In this document: positions 24,401 through 39,400 of the stretch, in pieces
Position numbering within the stretch: position 1 is the stretch's first letter
Layout: each line of letters opens with the position of its first letter
NCBI GenBank assembly: GCA_000149265.1
Contig: CH003021.1
Span: 62,001-126,000 of the forward strand
Reading direction: 5' to 3'
DNA from: Ciona savignyi
Lineage: Eukaryota; Chordata; Ascidiacea; Phlebobranchia; Cionidae
Length of the DNA stretch: 64,000 nt
The notes under the pieces: model-generated
What the model was told of the DNA's origin: nothing
Seen by the model: the letters and a program-made list of their open reading frames with translations, nothing else
Database searches by the model: none
Made by a program: the position numbers and the translations under genes

Positions 24401-27400
24401 GTTTCGTCGAATTTTCTTGTGCTGGGATTCCAAATCATTTTGGTTTTCTTGCTCTCTTGAGTTGTAACAGCTTTACCATTCGAAACAGTGATTGTTTCTC
24501 TAGTGCTTAACATTGTTGATTGCGATGATGCCTGTGGTTGGATTTGAGTTGTTGGGGTTTCCACTGGTTTAACTGTTTCCAACTTTTTAAGATCTGTGTC
24601 TAGATCAATCTTTTCTTTAGTGATTTCAACTTTGGAAACAGGGGTCTCGGAAATGATATCTTGTTTTGGTGTTTTTTGTTCTGGTATAGTTTTTGTTTCT
24701 GCTGTTTCTTTTGGTTTCCTATCAATGACCTTCATGTCTTCGATTGCAATTTCATCAAATTTTCTTGTTCTGGGATTCCAAATCTTTTTGGTTTTTTTGC
24801 GTTCTTGAATTGTAACAGCTTTAACATCGGAAACAGTAATGGTTTCTGCCGTGTTTTTTGCCGTTGTCCGCACTAAACCTTCTGATTGAACATGTGTTGT
24901 TCGCGTTTCTACTGGATTAAATGATTCCCGGTTCTGTAAATTTTTATCGTCGACAATAGTTTCTTTTGTGATTACAGTTTTGGAAACAGGAGACTCAGAA
25001 ATAATTCCTTGTTGTGATGCCTCTTGATCTACTTTCCTTTTAGATTTTTCTTGCAAATTAATATCCGTTTTAACTTTTACATCTTCAAAGCGCAAAGTTC
25101 GAGGGTTCCAAAACCTCCTTTGTTCTTCATTAGATTTTAATTTCTCGACCAACTTTTTCGGCTGTTCTGAAGCAGAAGGGAATTTTGTAGGGGACAACTC
25201 TCGTTTTTCTTGAATCTTTGATGTGTTTTTTTCCATGTCCACTCCGTCTTTCATGCTTTTTTCAACCACAACCTCTTGGAATTGTCCAGTTGTTGGATTC
25301 CACAATCGTTGAGTTGATTTACTCTCTTCAATTTTCATTGTTCTTTCACCTTTTTGTAGAGTTCTTTGCCTCGTACTGACCTCTGTTGTTGCAATCTGGA
25401 CTGAAGTTTTCACATTGCGTTCACCGCTATCTTTTGAATTTTGTTTAGCGAAATTCATTGTCTGAGTGGTGAGTTCATCCATGTTTTTGTTATCATTAGA
25501 TGTAAAGAAGCTTGTTGATCTGGTGGGGGTTCTGACAATATCAGGTGAATCAGGTTGTATAAGTTCTTCACTTTTTATCGATTGTGGTGGTAGATTTTTA
25601 ACATCAACAAGGTCACTGGACTTGGGGAAAAATTTACCTGTTTGTATGGGTGTATTTACAGTTTCCACTTGTGCCACATTTGGTGGTAGTTCACTTCGAT
25701 TCAGACTCAAAGCAGTTGGTATTAGCTTACGTTTCGGCACTGGAGACAGATTAGTTTTTTGAGAAAGTTTAGTTTCCTCGTAAACAATTTCCTCGATTTC
25801 TTTTTTTGGACTCCAAAATCTCTTAGTTTGCTTGCTCTCTTGCGCTTTTATAGTTTTACCATCAGAGACAATGGTGGTTTCAGTTTTCGTTCTAACAGGT
25901 GATTCTATTTTTCGCTTTGTCTGTGGGTTAGTGACGGTTTCGATAGATTTAGGTTGTTCTGGCAAATAAGGAGATTGTTCTGTTGGGAATTTAGGATTGA
26001 ATTTATGTTTAGTTGTATGAATTTCTGTTGTTACACTTTCCCTTTCAGGACTTGATGGGCCTGTAGGTGATTCTGTTTTTGATGTCGTTTGAGTACCTAT
26101 ATATTTTTCTGAAGCAGTTGTTTGAGTCTCCGTGGCTCTGAGTTTAGCAGGTGTTTTTGTAGTCTGGGTTACCGCTGCTTCGTGGGTTTTTACCGTTTGA
26201 GTTGGACATTCCTTTTGTTTTCCCTTTTTAGGTGTTTGAGTCGTAGTTGATCGCTTAGATTCGACCGTTTGGCAGCTAGTTGTCTGCAAATCTGTAAACA
26301 TTCCAGTACCACTGGATCTAATCTGTTTTTCTGGTGAAACAGAAACTGCAGGTGAAGTTGGGCGTGTTAAGTCGACGTTCAGTTTTCTTGTCCAAACTGT
26401 TGGTTTTTCTCTACTCGGTGAAAGTTCAATTTGCCTTTTACTTGAAACAACTTTGGTTTCTACTCCTTGTCCTGTTTGCTCTGTAGGTTTAACAATAACA
26501 TTTACTTTGGGCATTTCTTCTGCCTTACCAACCACATTCATTTTTAACGTTGCAACACCACGGGTCATGGTTGGCAACTGATCTTTCCTATCTGGATTGT
26601 ATTCAATTTCCCTTTCACGTAAGATAGCCCTTTCGCTGTATTTTCTGTCCCAGTCGTCTTCCAGATATTCGTCATCACTGTAGAGCGACACTGGGGTGGT
26701 GGATGGGGAAATGAGAACATAATCATGGTCTGTTGAAAATGAAACTTTTTTCTTTTTTGTTATTTCCCCAGAGGAAACTATTGAATGCGTTGGCTGTTTT
26801 GCCGATGTTTTCTTTTCTTGTTTGATCTCATATGGCATGTGCTTGAACCCTGTCATCGATATATATCTAACAGACAAACCCTTCCTTACCTGTCCATCCG
26901 AAACTTCCGGTTGGCCCAGATTGGCTGGTTGGTAAACCTGTTTAGGTAGGGTATGATGCACTACAGGCCGGGTAGGCCTACTTAAACGGGTGGTTACGTG
27001 ACTAATGTGGCGAGTTTTATTAGAAGGGTTTAACGGAGGCGGGTTTTGAACAGTATCGTACTGTTTCCTAACCGCCACCGTCGTGAATTCTCTTCCTTTG
27101 CGTTCTGATTAAAAAGCCATTTTTAGGACGAATTTCATTTATTGTGCAAATTAAGTTTAACAATTTTCAGAATCAGGCGCAAAGGAAGAAAGTAGAATTG
27201 TTGGATGGAGCATGGATATGAGATGGGTGGTAGAATAGATGAGAACAGCGAAATGAAAGGGGGGGGGAGGAAAGAAAAATAACAAAGTTAACACTTCAAT
27301 CAAACAATGTTTTTTTAATATTTCATTTTATAGCATGCATAAAACATTAAAACGACGGTCACAATTTTGCAGCATAAATAAAAACTAAATAATGGATTAT

Positions 27401-30400
27401 TTAATTTTTCACCAAATTGTCCTAATACTTATATGTTATTGTTGTAACAAACACTTAAGTTCAATTTCTCCGTCTTCCCATACCTTGCACTTTTAATGTA
27501 GCAGCACATGCAACTTGGCCAAGTTTATTCCATGCTTTCAACTCATATTTGCCAGCATCTTCTGGTCTCACACCAGAGACGACCACCCCTCGTGTATGGC
27601 TATGTGCACGACTTTCATAATAGAATTGAAACTTGTTGCCTGGAAAACCACTTGGACCAATAATTTTGCCATCTTTATACCAAGCAACTTCAGGTTCCGG
27701 TAAGGAAGCCAGTCGAACTTGAAATTTTGCGTCGTTGCCTTCTTTAGCCATAGTACTTTCGGCCGGTTCAGCAATCATAGGGGAAAACTCAGTTTTAACA
27801 TCTTCAACAGGAAAACTGATTTCATATTCTTTTTGTTTTTCACTTAGTTGCATTTCAATTTGAGACAAATATTGTTTACGATTTTCATCCAAATCAGATT
27901 TTCCTGCACAAAGTAAATAGGTCATACGATGCTTTAGAAATAAACAGAGATGTATTGCAAGTAAGACATACCTGTGACATTGCAGATGACGTAAACGTAA
28001 AGTAGCACATGCAGAAAACTGTAACTTTTAAGCAATGCAGCATGATAGTGATATCTTTATTCCCATGCTTGAATAATAGCTGCATATTCTAATAACTGAG
28101 TGTGCAGAAGAGCACACGCTGCTCAGCATTCTTAGAATTCAACCATGCAACAATCTAATAAGTTTGTTCAGGAAACAGCTCTAACTTTTCAACATTTTCT
28201 ATGTCGTCTATATGTTTAAGTACAACAATATTTGCTATTATTTTGACTGCGGCATGCATTTTTCTTTTTTAGGTCAAAGTTAATGTTTAAATGTTGTCTT
28301 TTTTGGGTGGCTCTCATTGTTGATGTGCCATACCCATCCCACCATGCTTTTGGTTGTGCTCATATGTCTTGAGTATAATTCATTCCAAAACGCTAAGTCT
28401 TTTGCCAATGACACACATTTGCCCATGATGCACCTCAAACTTAGTTTAATTTTAAAATCGTTCCGCATACATATTAATGACAAAAACGAACATGATTTTT
28501 CCTTAAAACCACACTTTACCAACCTGTTACTAGTAGGTCAGTACTACACACTGCTTCGCCGGCAAAATTAGAGACATGGCATCGAATTTCACCGGTATCC
28601 TTTTTCTTGCAATCCATGATTATCATCCAACAATGGCCACTTGCCTCTTCCCATTTACACTGTATTGAAGTTACTTACATTAGTTGGTGACACAGGCTAT
28701 TTTGCGTTTCTTAAATAATAGGATGGGTGAGAGTTTACTCCCAGAGGTGGGAAAAAACGTAAGCTTAATCTGGCCTAGGCTGTGCTTAAAATTGTTATTT
28801 AATAAAACAAGAAGTTGCTCAAGTATACTGACACACTGTTATTTAATATGTTTGCAACATATTTCTTTTTTTACCTTATATTGTGGGTTGTCAGTTACAT
28901 CATGTCCTTTGTTAAACCACCGCACAACTAATTGTTCGCCTTCTATTACACAATCCATTTTAACCGCGCTTCCTTCGATCACGTGAGCGGGCTGAAGTGG
29001 CTCAATCACTCTCGGAGGGTCAACTAAATCAAAGGGTAAAGATTGGTTAAAATGTACAAAAAGTCCCAAAAAAATATTAAAATACTAAGTAAGTAAAAAA
29101 ATGATGCATTTAAGGAAAATGGGAACAATGAAAGATGAAAATTAAAAGAAACTCACCATAGCAAATATAAAGTGATAGAATGTGAGTATGAAGATGAAAT
29201 GAAGAAGATGGAGAATTCGTTTCTTTTTGCACAACTTTTTTCTCGACCAATACTACTTGGTGTAAAAAAATAATTGCACCTGACTTTTTATGTTACATGC
29301 GGGCTGAATGTTTTGTTTGAGAATAATGAACCTTGCTAGCTTGAAACAAACATGTGTGCCTGATCTTTTCAATTCTACTGTTTTATACTTTTAATATCCA
29401 GTACTTGGATATATATGACTACATTTCTGTTTAAATCTCAATATACAAATAAATTTCTAAAACGACATTTAAAGACAAACTAAAAGCTAAATTTAATAAA
29501 TTCTGTTGTTACACTACTGCCTTAACACAATGTGAGAAAGTAAAGAAGACATGAAAGCGAGTTGCGAAGATGAAACAAGAGCAATGAAAGAGATATTGAA
29601 ACATCACAAGCGATTTTTACTCCCAATTTTGTTGGAAAATGCGTACGACAAACCATACGATAGTTTCTCTTAATTACTTATATAAGCATAGACGATACTA
29701 GTGCTATATTTGTAGGTATTCGTTTTGTTTACATAGTGTAAAGGTAGAGCATCGACAAAACGAAACGCTCGCCTGTGCAAATGAAGATATGGTATTGCAG
29801 CCATAGGTAAAACATTAGGAGAATGTGATTTCAATGAATGATTCAAACCAAGCTTACTACTGCCGTTTGACTCACTGTCAAGTTTTAAGGTAGCCGAGCA
29901 GGAAACCTCTCCTTGGTCACTGGAAACGGTGATCTTGTACACCCCTTCGTCTTCAGGGTAAGCTTCAGTCACCTCGAGTTGGTGAACGCCATTGAATTCG
30001 GACATTTTGAAGTACCGAGACGGTTTGATTCGTTTTCCATCACGTGACCATATCACCTTGATATCTGATAAAACATTAATAGTTTGTAAAAATTTCAATT
30101 ACCACACAGTTTTGCAAATTTAGTTCATAATATACCGGGCCACTCTTTGGTGCAAACAATTAATTATTACAGCATTAACGCATAAAGTATAACATCATTG
30201 AAGACGCATTAATTTTGTATGAGTAGCTTACTTGTTCCGACTACTTTACATTGGAATCTTGCACTCTGGCCTTCCCTGGTAATGAAATCCTGCATTGGTT
30301 CAACGATAGCAGGTGCAGAAGCAATTGGAGCACTGGGTTCCGGCATCTCGGCTTTGTCTGTGTTGGAAAATTTCGTTTCACACTATATGACTAACTGGTA

Positions 30401-33400
30401 CCTATGATGAAAGCATTCAGGTGATCGTTTTATTATTATTATTATGACATACAGTGTGGCCGACTGGTTAAGGGCAAGGTATAATTAACAAATATATATA
30501 TATATATATATAAGTAAAAAGACATTTTATTTAAACCACAAAACACACTAATGGGAGGAAGTCGTTGTCGTTTTTAGTCTAATTCATTTTGTGCAGACAA
30601 CGCTGTCCTTAAACTAAGCAGTTCCATTCTTTAACAGTAGAACACTTTGTTAAGTAATACGCAGGACGGTATAAACACAACATAAAGAACAAACGCGGCG
30701 TGTTGGAACATGCAGCAATATTTACGCTGCTAATTAAATATGCTATCTATCTCGCGATGACTGGATAACCACGTTAACCTGAGCAATTGTGTGCATAAAA
30801 GCATTGACGTTTTAATATTAGAAGAAAGATTATGAGACACGTGTTGAAATGTAAACATAAGCTACGAATGTACGTTCCATTGCGTCTAAGCAATTTTAAT
30901 GTGCCCTTATTCTTTACAATACCAAACTTTTAGAGAAGTAAGCATGATCGAGAATGGCAGAGAACTACTTTACAGTGCAAGGTGTATAAAACAATGCTTA
31001 CTGTCGACTTGAAGAGTTGCGGTAGTTCGAAAAGTTCCGTTTTCGTTGGTGGCTTCGCACGTATACTCGCCAGCGTCGGTTGCTTCGACTTCCACAACTG
31101 CGAGTGTGTATTGATCCTCGTCGTTCAGTATCTTGTACTTAAAACCTGTCGAATAATCGGTCAGTAAAAATATCGGTAAACTTAAAAAGTTGAGAAACGA
31201 GAAAACAGTGCGTACTTGGTGTTACAGTTATTCCTTCTTTGTACCACGTAACTTCCGGTGCTGGACGTCCAGTGGCACGGACAGTGAACTTAGCTGTGTC
31301 CCCAGCAATCACAATGCAGTTTCGCAGTTCTTGCACGAATTTCGGTGCTTCGGGTGCTACAATAAACGTTCCACAGTGAAATATTGTTCGATATATATAA
31401 TGAATCATATTAAATTTCGTTTGGACATATTTCTATGTATTTCTGCAGTCGGAATATACCGTATCGATTATACCGTAGTTTTAATAAAAACTCACTGGAC
31501 TTACGTTGTACGTATAAATATGCTGTAGCTTTTTGGGTTCCAGCTTGAAAAATATATTCTCCAGCGTCGTTAAACTCAACTTCGTCAATTGATAACTTGT
31601 GAGTTAAATCCACTGTGGAGTATTTGAATCTGCGGACGAATGCGTAACAGTTTAGTCCCGTTTCTCAAATTTCTAATATTATACATTGTTACACAAATAC
31701 TAAATACAAAGCGTTTTCCCAACAACTTACTGCAAGAGCGCTTACTATTACTACAAAACATAAATCAGAGACTACTGCGGTTTTTATTACAGCTATAACG
31801 CTAAAAAGTTTGCTCAAGGCAACTATCTGCAAACATCTGTATTACGAGGATCTGCGAACGCGTCAAGAGTTTAAATCCCCAGTAATATTTGTGTAAGCCC
31901 GCCGATTCCATATTTGCTGTTATGTTCAACGAACAAAAAGCTCTCCCGCCATAGGAATCATCCTTTTGTTTGCACCCGTCAAATTATTCGGTAAGTAGGT
32001 CGTGTCGTAGTTTTGTTGTTAGCGTAACAAATCGAACAATAACGCTGTCCAGCAATTAAATTTGAATTACTATGAACGCTAACTAGGAGAAACGCTTCAC
32101 AGAAAAAAGATATATGACGGGAAACGCGAACGTAAAACAATTCTCTTATGTCAGCTATAATGATACGCACCAACTAAACTGGTACAAATTATTTGAGTAC
32201 CTTCGTGTAACTTATGAAAAATAATATATATATTTATCCTAAAATAATCGAAATTACCGTTTCATCATCATAAAGTCAATTTGCACGCCGTCTTTAAACC
32301 ACTGCGCATTGACGTTTGGTTTGTTAACTTGGAATTCAAGTGTTGCCTTTTTGTTTTCCACAACCTCGATGTTTTTCACAGATTTCGTGATCTCCACAGC
32401 AACAACTAAACATAATGCGATAAAGTTAATCCACCATAAGTAACTAGGACCAAAATCAGTGGTGCTTTTAGTAATTTAGTATACCTTCAACGAATAAAGT
32501 TGTCTTGCTGAGTACACTTCCGGCAACGAATTCATAAACGCCGGCATCCTCGGAAACAAGATCTTTGACTTTCAAGGTGTGGGTGACGTCTCGACTGCTA
32601 GCTTCGTATTTGAGCGATTTTTCAGTCGCATCAATTCGCTTGCCGTCCTTTGTCCAGTATGCTGTGATTCCAGGTGCGTCTACAGCACACTCCAGCACAG
32701 CTACCTCGTGCGCGGTGGCTTGCAACTTTTTCGGAAGATGCTTCACGATGGTGACAGCTGAAACGATGGTGTTTAAGATCAACTCCAATCGCACAGTGCC
32801 AGTCACTACAAATACACACCTTCCACTTTAAGGGCAGCCGTACTTGTGTCCTCACCAGCCGTAAACATGTACTCGCCACTGTCTTCCGCAGAGCATGTGT
32901 TAATCTTCAAACGGTGAACACACCCGTCCACAGTAATCGAAATCATGTTATTTGGCTGCAGATAAATAACATATTAGAGTCATTGAACGCGAAAAACAAT
33001 TTCGGCAACAATCCGTAAAAGCAACATTAGATTTGTAAGATTTTAACCTATTTTTTGTGAAACTAACGGAAATAATATGAAATCTTGTTTTTTTTACCTT
33101 GATTACAATTCCATTTTTCGTCCATTTACACGCAGCTGCTGGCACATCGGGGTGCGAAACTTCACATTCAAACGTTGCAGTTTGACTTTCTTTCACCATA
33201 ACATCTTTCATGCGGGATGTCAAGTGAATCGCTTCAACCACAACCTTGGCTGAAGTGGTAGACTTACCAACAGCAAACTGGTAGGAACCAGTATCTTCTA
33301 CTTGGGCATCGGTAATGACCAGTTGATGTGTCTTGCCGCGGTGAGTTGTCTGCGTGTAATTTACAACCAGTGAGAATCACAACTACGTTGCTTCATATAC

Positions 33401-36400
33401 GCCAAAAAGTGAAAATATAGAATAGGTGCACACCTGTATCCGTTCACTTTGTGTAATAGTAACTCCATTTCTCGACCAAACGCCGCTGACGCTGGAATTG
33501 GTAACTTCTGTGGTCATTTCCACGTTACGGTGTTCCATCGCTCGTACTTCGGTCAGTTTGCGTGTAATGTTCACAGCTGGACGATAAAATAAAATTAATA
33601 GGGCGTTAGATTTGAAACAGTTACCAAAAAATGTCGCGAATGGTATTTCTACTTTACCTTCCACATACAGTCTCGCACTGGTTTTAGCAGACCCAGCGAT
33701 ACAGCTGTATGCCGCTTCGTCCTTTTTGCTTACGCAGTGCACAACCAAAGTGAAGAGATTTCCTTTGGAGTGGATGCTGTATTTAACATCGTCGCAATTG
33801 ATCATGACTCCGTTGCGGTCCCAGCGAACTTTTGAAATGTTCTCAGTCGCAACTTCAACTGTGAAAGAAGCGTCGGAACCCTCGGCCACTGTGATGTTGC
33901 GAAGTCCCTTTGCAAACTTGATTCCTGTGGACGTTAACGTGTTAAAATAATAACGTTTCCATAGCACAGTAATATTATTTTTTCCTACCAATTTGGAAAA
34001 AATTATAATAAATTAAATAAAACAAACACAGTTCCACTGAATACGAAGAATATTGAACTAAAGACAGCAAACAATGTACCCGTAACAGACAGTTCAGCTG
34101 CAGTGCTTGCACTTCCAAATTTGAAAGAGTAATTCCCAGCATCTTCTTTGGTGACATCATTAATTGTCAGGATCTGCGTTCGTCCTTCGGAGGAGCTAAC
34201 GAACCGATGCATGTAATCGGCGTCCAAGAGCTGTCCATTTTTCATCCAAGACCCTTGCACGCTGTCACTTGCTACTTGGCATTCAAATCTCGCTGTTTCG
34301 GTCTCTGTGGCTGATATGCCGACGAGAGGTTTTGTAATTTCAGCTCCTGTGACGTTTTAAAAATTCAATTCGAGAAAGGTAATAACTGAGGTAATGTACA
34401 TAGATTTTCTACGTTCGATTACTGTCTTTAAACTGGTACTCATAGTTGACTTTAAATCATACAAACCCACTTAAAAATCAAGTATAAAGCTTCATGTAGA
34501 ATACCTTACTTGCATTAGCCTCTGTGCTAAGGCGACAGAGGCATGGATAACTAGTAAAATGTTGTGATTGTGTACACAAACTATACCTTGCACTGTAAGG
34601 GAGGCCGATGTAGTTTTGTTTCCAACTCTGAATTCGTATTGTCCTTGGTCGTTTAATGTAAGGGAACGAATGAACAGTGAATGTTGCTTTCCGTCAACAA
34701 CGGCAGAGCAGTTGCTTGTGTCCTAGTGAACATAATTAATTTAATCTGAGTTCGTATGACACAATAAAATCAACATAAAACACAACAAAGTAAAACCAAT
34801 AGTTAAAACTTTTTATTCAATAAATAATGTTAAAACTTTTATTTTATAAATAATGTTCCAACTTTTACGTAATGTATAATGTTATAACTTTTGATTTAAT
34901 CAATACCTTAAAAACAACAGTGTCGCAGAGTAACACACATATATCTGACCGTAATAAAAATTCTATACCTGTAATCGTTGACCGTTCTTGTACCATACAC
35001 CATGAGCACCAGATTCCGACAAGTTCGCCGTAAGTGTAACCGGAGCAGTTTCAGCCTCAGTGATATCATGCAGTTGTTCGGTAATTTCCACTGTGGCGAC
35101 GTCTAAAGTTGCCTTGGTAACCGATTGACTACCAGTGACGTAATGGTACACGCCGCTGTCGTCTGAGCTGGTGTTGCGAATAATCAGCCGCTGTGTGGCG
35201 CCCTCGGTCTTCACAGTATATTTTGAATCGTCAGATGTTAGTTCACTTTCTCCGTGAAACCACTTTCCAGCAGTGTAGCCTGGTTTATCAACATTGCATT
35301 CAAACTGAGCATCCATGCTTTCAATGCTCGATGTGTTTTGGATAGGACTGGTTACTGTCACATCTGGAAAAAAATGAATTTATTTAGACCGCACGTGTTT
35401 TGAGAAATCGCAAACACTTTAATTTGTACGAAGACTTTATTTGTTAATAAGCGACAGTACGTTAATCGTTTTGGTTACGAACAATAGAGTAGCACTAGCT
35501 TTTTTGTCAAAAAAGCTTGCAATAATTTGCTAGAAAACTAAAATGTCACCCAGATAATCTTATTATGCTACACAGATCTATGGAAAAAATGTTTAAAGCA
35601 CGTAATGTTTAAAGTCCGTTAAAACACGTTTTCGTTAAAATAATAACTGTGTTTGAAAACAAACAAATTACCTTTAACTTCCAAAGTAGCTGAGCACGAT
35701 GCAGTTCCAGCTGCAAACGTATATGTCCCGCTATCAGTGGCAGTGCAGTTCTCAATAATTAGCATATGTCGGCTTCTATCCGAAGTGGTAATAACTCGGC
35801 CGTCACTGGTAACAGCTTGGTCGTTCCTCGTCCAACTTGCAATGGCATCGTCCCGAGATATTTTGACTTCAAACGTGACGACCTCGCCAGCGAAAACCGA
35901 CAAATCCTTAAGCTTCTTTACGATGCTTACGTGCATTGCTGCATAAAGTGAAGTGTTAATTGATTAATGAAAAACTTGGTTATTGTATTAAACGCACCTT
36001 GAACTGCAAGCGTTGACGAACTTTTATCAGCATCGTATATGTATTCATAAACCCCTTCGTCCGTGGAACGAGCATCGTTTACGGTTAAAGATCTCTTGTT
36101 TCCGACGTCACTAATATTGTATTTCTGGTTCTCCTGTGTCACAAAAGCGGTGTTAACAAACAGCACATACACTTATAAACAATACCAAATGGCAGTCATA
36201 ATGTTTGACACCTTTATTACGGTTTTAGTACGATTTATTCGATTTCCCAAAATACAGACAGTGAGGCAGTTGCCGGAATTGCGTCAATTACCCTGTTGGT
36301 ATTCGTGTGGTGCAAGTTATTGTCCAGTCACTAACGTGTTTTAACTACTGTAGTTTTGCCGTTTTATCCTGTCTCCTTAATTTAAAAAAAATGTTCTATT

Positions 36401-39400
36401 CTTCTTTATTGTAACGAAGGAGCAAAAAATAAACTAAACTAACTAAACTATTTCACCCAAGAGGGTTGGGTGCATATAATAGTAACCTATTTATTGCGAA
36501 AGAGCAAGCTACCTGTATTGTAGCTCCATCTTTCGTCCAAGTCCCAGAAACGTCAGCGTGCGAGACTGACAAGTTGAATACAGAAATCGTTCCTTCACGG
36601 GCAACCTGGTTCTTTAAACCAACTTCGATTTTCTTGGAAACGGCTAAATAAAAATACACGAAATTAATACAGCAAACTGACCTCAACGCATTACCGTAAC
36701 CTTTGAGCTAAGAAACTGATTAACTACCTTTAACTATAAGCTGGGCTGTGGACTTAATTTCTTTGCCATCAGCATCCAGCATCACGCAGGAGTAGGTTCC
36801 AGCATCGCTCTGATGAATGTCAGTGATTCGCAGTAAGCGCAAAGCACCTTCTGAGCGAGTCTGGAATTTCTCGCTGCTGCGCAAGACTTCTTCAGGTGCC
36901 TCTGGAGCGACACACCTTCGCCACTCCACCACGGCAGTGTAATCCGATACCGAGCATTCGAAAATCACTGACTTGTCGTTTTCTTTTGCCTCGACGTCGG
37001 CAAGAGACTCCGTGAAGTGTAGTGCGTCAACAGTTTCTGAAATTGATATAAATCTCGAAGTGTACGCAAATAACCCCAGGTTATCAGTCGAGCAGTTAAG
37101 GCAAATGCATTCAAATCTAGCGTCGATCACAACCGAGGCTAAGTAATTGCACGGATATGTCTCAACACGCTTAGCCGCCATTGTAACGCTTCTTTGGATA
37201 GAACACCATTAAAAAAACAAACTAATATAAAAACACACTTAAACAGCTCCGGCAACCAGACTGTGGGCACGAGAAATATGGTACGATTCCCTGTGTTATA
37301 ACAACTCTCTTCTCACTAACTGGGATAAATATGAGTTTCCTATTCTACCTACACTAATGTTATAAGTTTTGACTTACAATAATGCAATATTCCCTACAAT
37401 AATACCATCTACAATAACGCAATTCTTGTATCCTACCAACAATAATGCAAAATTATATCTCTCAAACCTTGCACAAGTAAGAATCCTTGACTACCAGCTT
37501 GTCCTGCGGGGTTTGAAATGCGAACCGAGATTGATCCAGAATCGCCAACCTGTGCGTCTCGAATGAACAATTCGCACACATTGTCCTGTAGTAGAAGCGG
37601 TGAAACCAGGTTAGTTTTTTGGCCTCGAATACTCTTACTCTCTTATAATTATAAAGCACATGTACTCTTCGGGGAAACTATTTTTTATAATTGAACTTGA
37701 GATTTTGTTCTATTAAGGATGTGACACTAACATCGATTTAACCCTTAATTATAATAATAAGAATTTAGAAATAGTTCTTAAATGGAAATTTTAATTTGTC
37801 TATTGTATGATGTACAGATTAATGTTAGAAAAGTAATTCTATGGTTCGTAGTACATACCTCGGGGAAAATCCAACCGACTCGATTGGATTTTTCGAGCAC
37901 CACTTCGTTCCTGTACCACGCAAGTTCCGGTTCCGGGTTGCCATGGAAACGAACTCGGAATTTTGCGACTGACCCGGCCTGGACGGTCGAGTTGTGGAGT
38001 CGCTCCAGAACAACCGGCGCTTGCATGTCGGGCGTTACGTCAACCTATATGACGTAATGCGTTATATTGGCTCTTATGGAGCAGTTTAACACTACATATT
38101 GAGGATGCTCATTGTCGGTATTTATAAATGTAGAAGTAAAGTGCTCGATTTGTGCAGTGAAAATATCGTTAGCACTGCGTAAACAGTTTTTTTTTCCATG
38201 CGAGGTGGTGCAGAATGAGTAATAGCAATTGTGGTTTAGATTTTTTTAAGCATTAATCGAAGTGCTGAATAGTGAGTATGCCTTTACTTTAACCTTAATG
38301 TCGTGAGGAAAAGGCGAAAGGACATGCATGTGTGGTGGGCATGGCAAGGGTGATGTAACCACCTTTATTTCATAGGGTGCGGGCAGATATTGTTTTGGAC
38401 GCTCTAAAAACGGATTTTTTTGCTTTTCTTCGGGTTTAGCCTCCTCCCAATGTGATAGTTGGTCTTTTGTTTGTCGAATGAACGACTCGTATTTACGATC
38501 TCGTTGGCTCGTCTTTTATGCAACGATTTTCATTGATTAAGTTGTCTTTTACAAGTATATAATCTGTTGCTTCTAACATAAGAGAAGTGCCCTGTAGGTA
38601 GGTCTCGTCTACACTATCTGACCACTAAACGGTGCGATTGGGCAGAACAAAACACTTTTCGGATCTAGTATTGGTGGGTTGGAAAACAGTACAATTAAAA
38701 ATAATATTAAAGTACCTGCATTTATCGCGTTTACACAATGGCCGTTTGTGCACCAAGAACAAATACCAAACTTGCAAAAATAACATATATATATCACATC
38801 AAATAGCCCTCGTCACCAGTGGTTAAGCGATATTCTGACAGAATGATCAGTGTTCTATGGGTTAGCCTGCGTTACTGGTTTCGGTTCCTATTTTAGCACA
38901 AAATCCGGGGACAAACCCTTAATTACCTTTTTCATGTCTGCTTGTAGTGTATTCACCATCCGTTCTTCTTCCGAAAGTTTGCTGAACTTGGATTGGAGTT
39001 CCTCGTGTCGTTCAACACGCTTCACTTTCTTTAAGCCGGCGATCGGTTTTTCCACCTCACGAAGAGGAACCATATGGCGGCCCTTTTCCTCTGTTAGAGC
39101 GCATATTTTTGTAAATATTTCATTTCAAGGAAAAAAATCATTTTATAGTTGTTGCTCGATTTAACAAGTTTTTGCTTCATAGTTTGGTTGTGTTAAAGAG
39201 TTATTATATTAAGACGTAATAGAAGAGAAAAAATAATACAGCTATACACACCTTTATACTGTTCTTCCACGTTTCTTGTTATCCTATACGACCTGAGCGT
39301 GTTGGTGTCAACCCGACTTTTAGTTGTCACGTCTGACGTTTCAATGTCCGCTCTATGAAGCACGGATCGGAGGTCTTTGGCTTGGGTGACTTCGATAGTG

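Noticed and set aside
19000..24900. Dozens of plus-strand open frames of 60-106 codons rich in Phe/Ser/Cys
   Set aside because: They recur with the 348-bp period and are mirror frames of the minus-strand repeat, with no splice or start context.
14459..27104. Reading the giant exon as an independent intronless gene or retro-element
   Set aside because: It begins at an acceptor and ends at a donor in titin phases, and carries a titin-type Ig at its C-terminus; no reverse transcriptase or transposase motifs.
30492..30512. CRISPR-like or regulatory repeat
   Set aside because: Plain TA dinucleotide microsatellite; no spacer structure.
38812..38895. tRNA gene candidate (CACCAGTGGTTAAGCGA ... CTGGTTTCGGTTCC)
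   Set aside because: The A-box-like start is fair, but the acceptor stem and a proper B-box do not form; at best a SINE relic.
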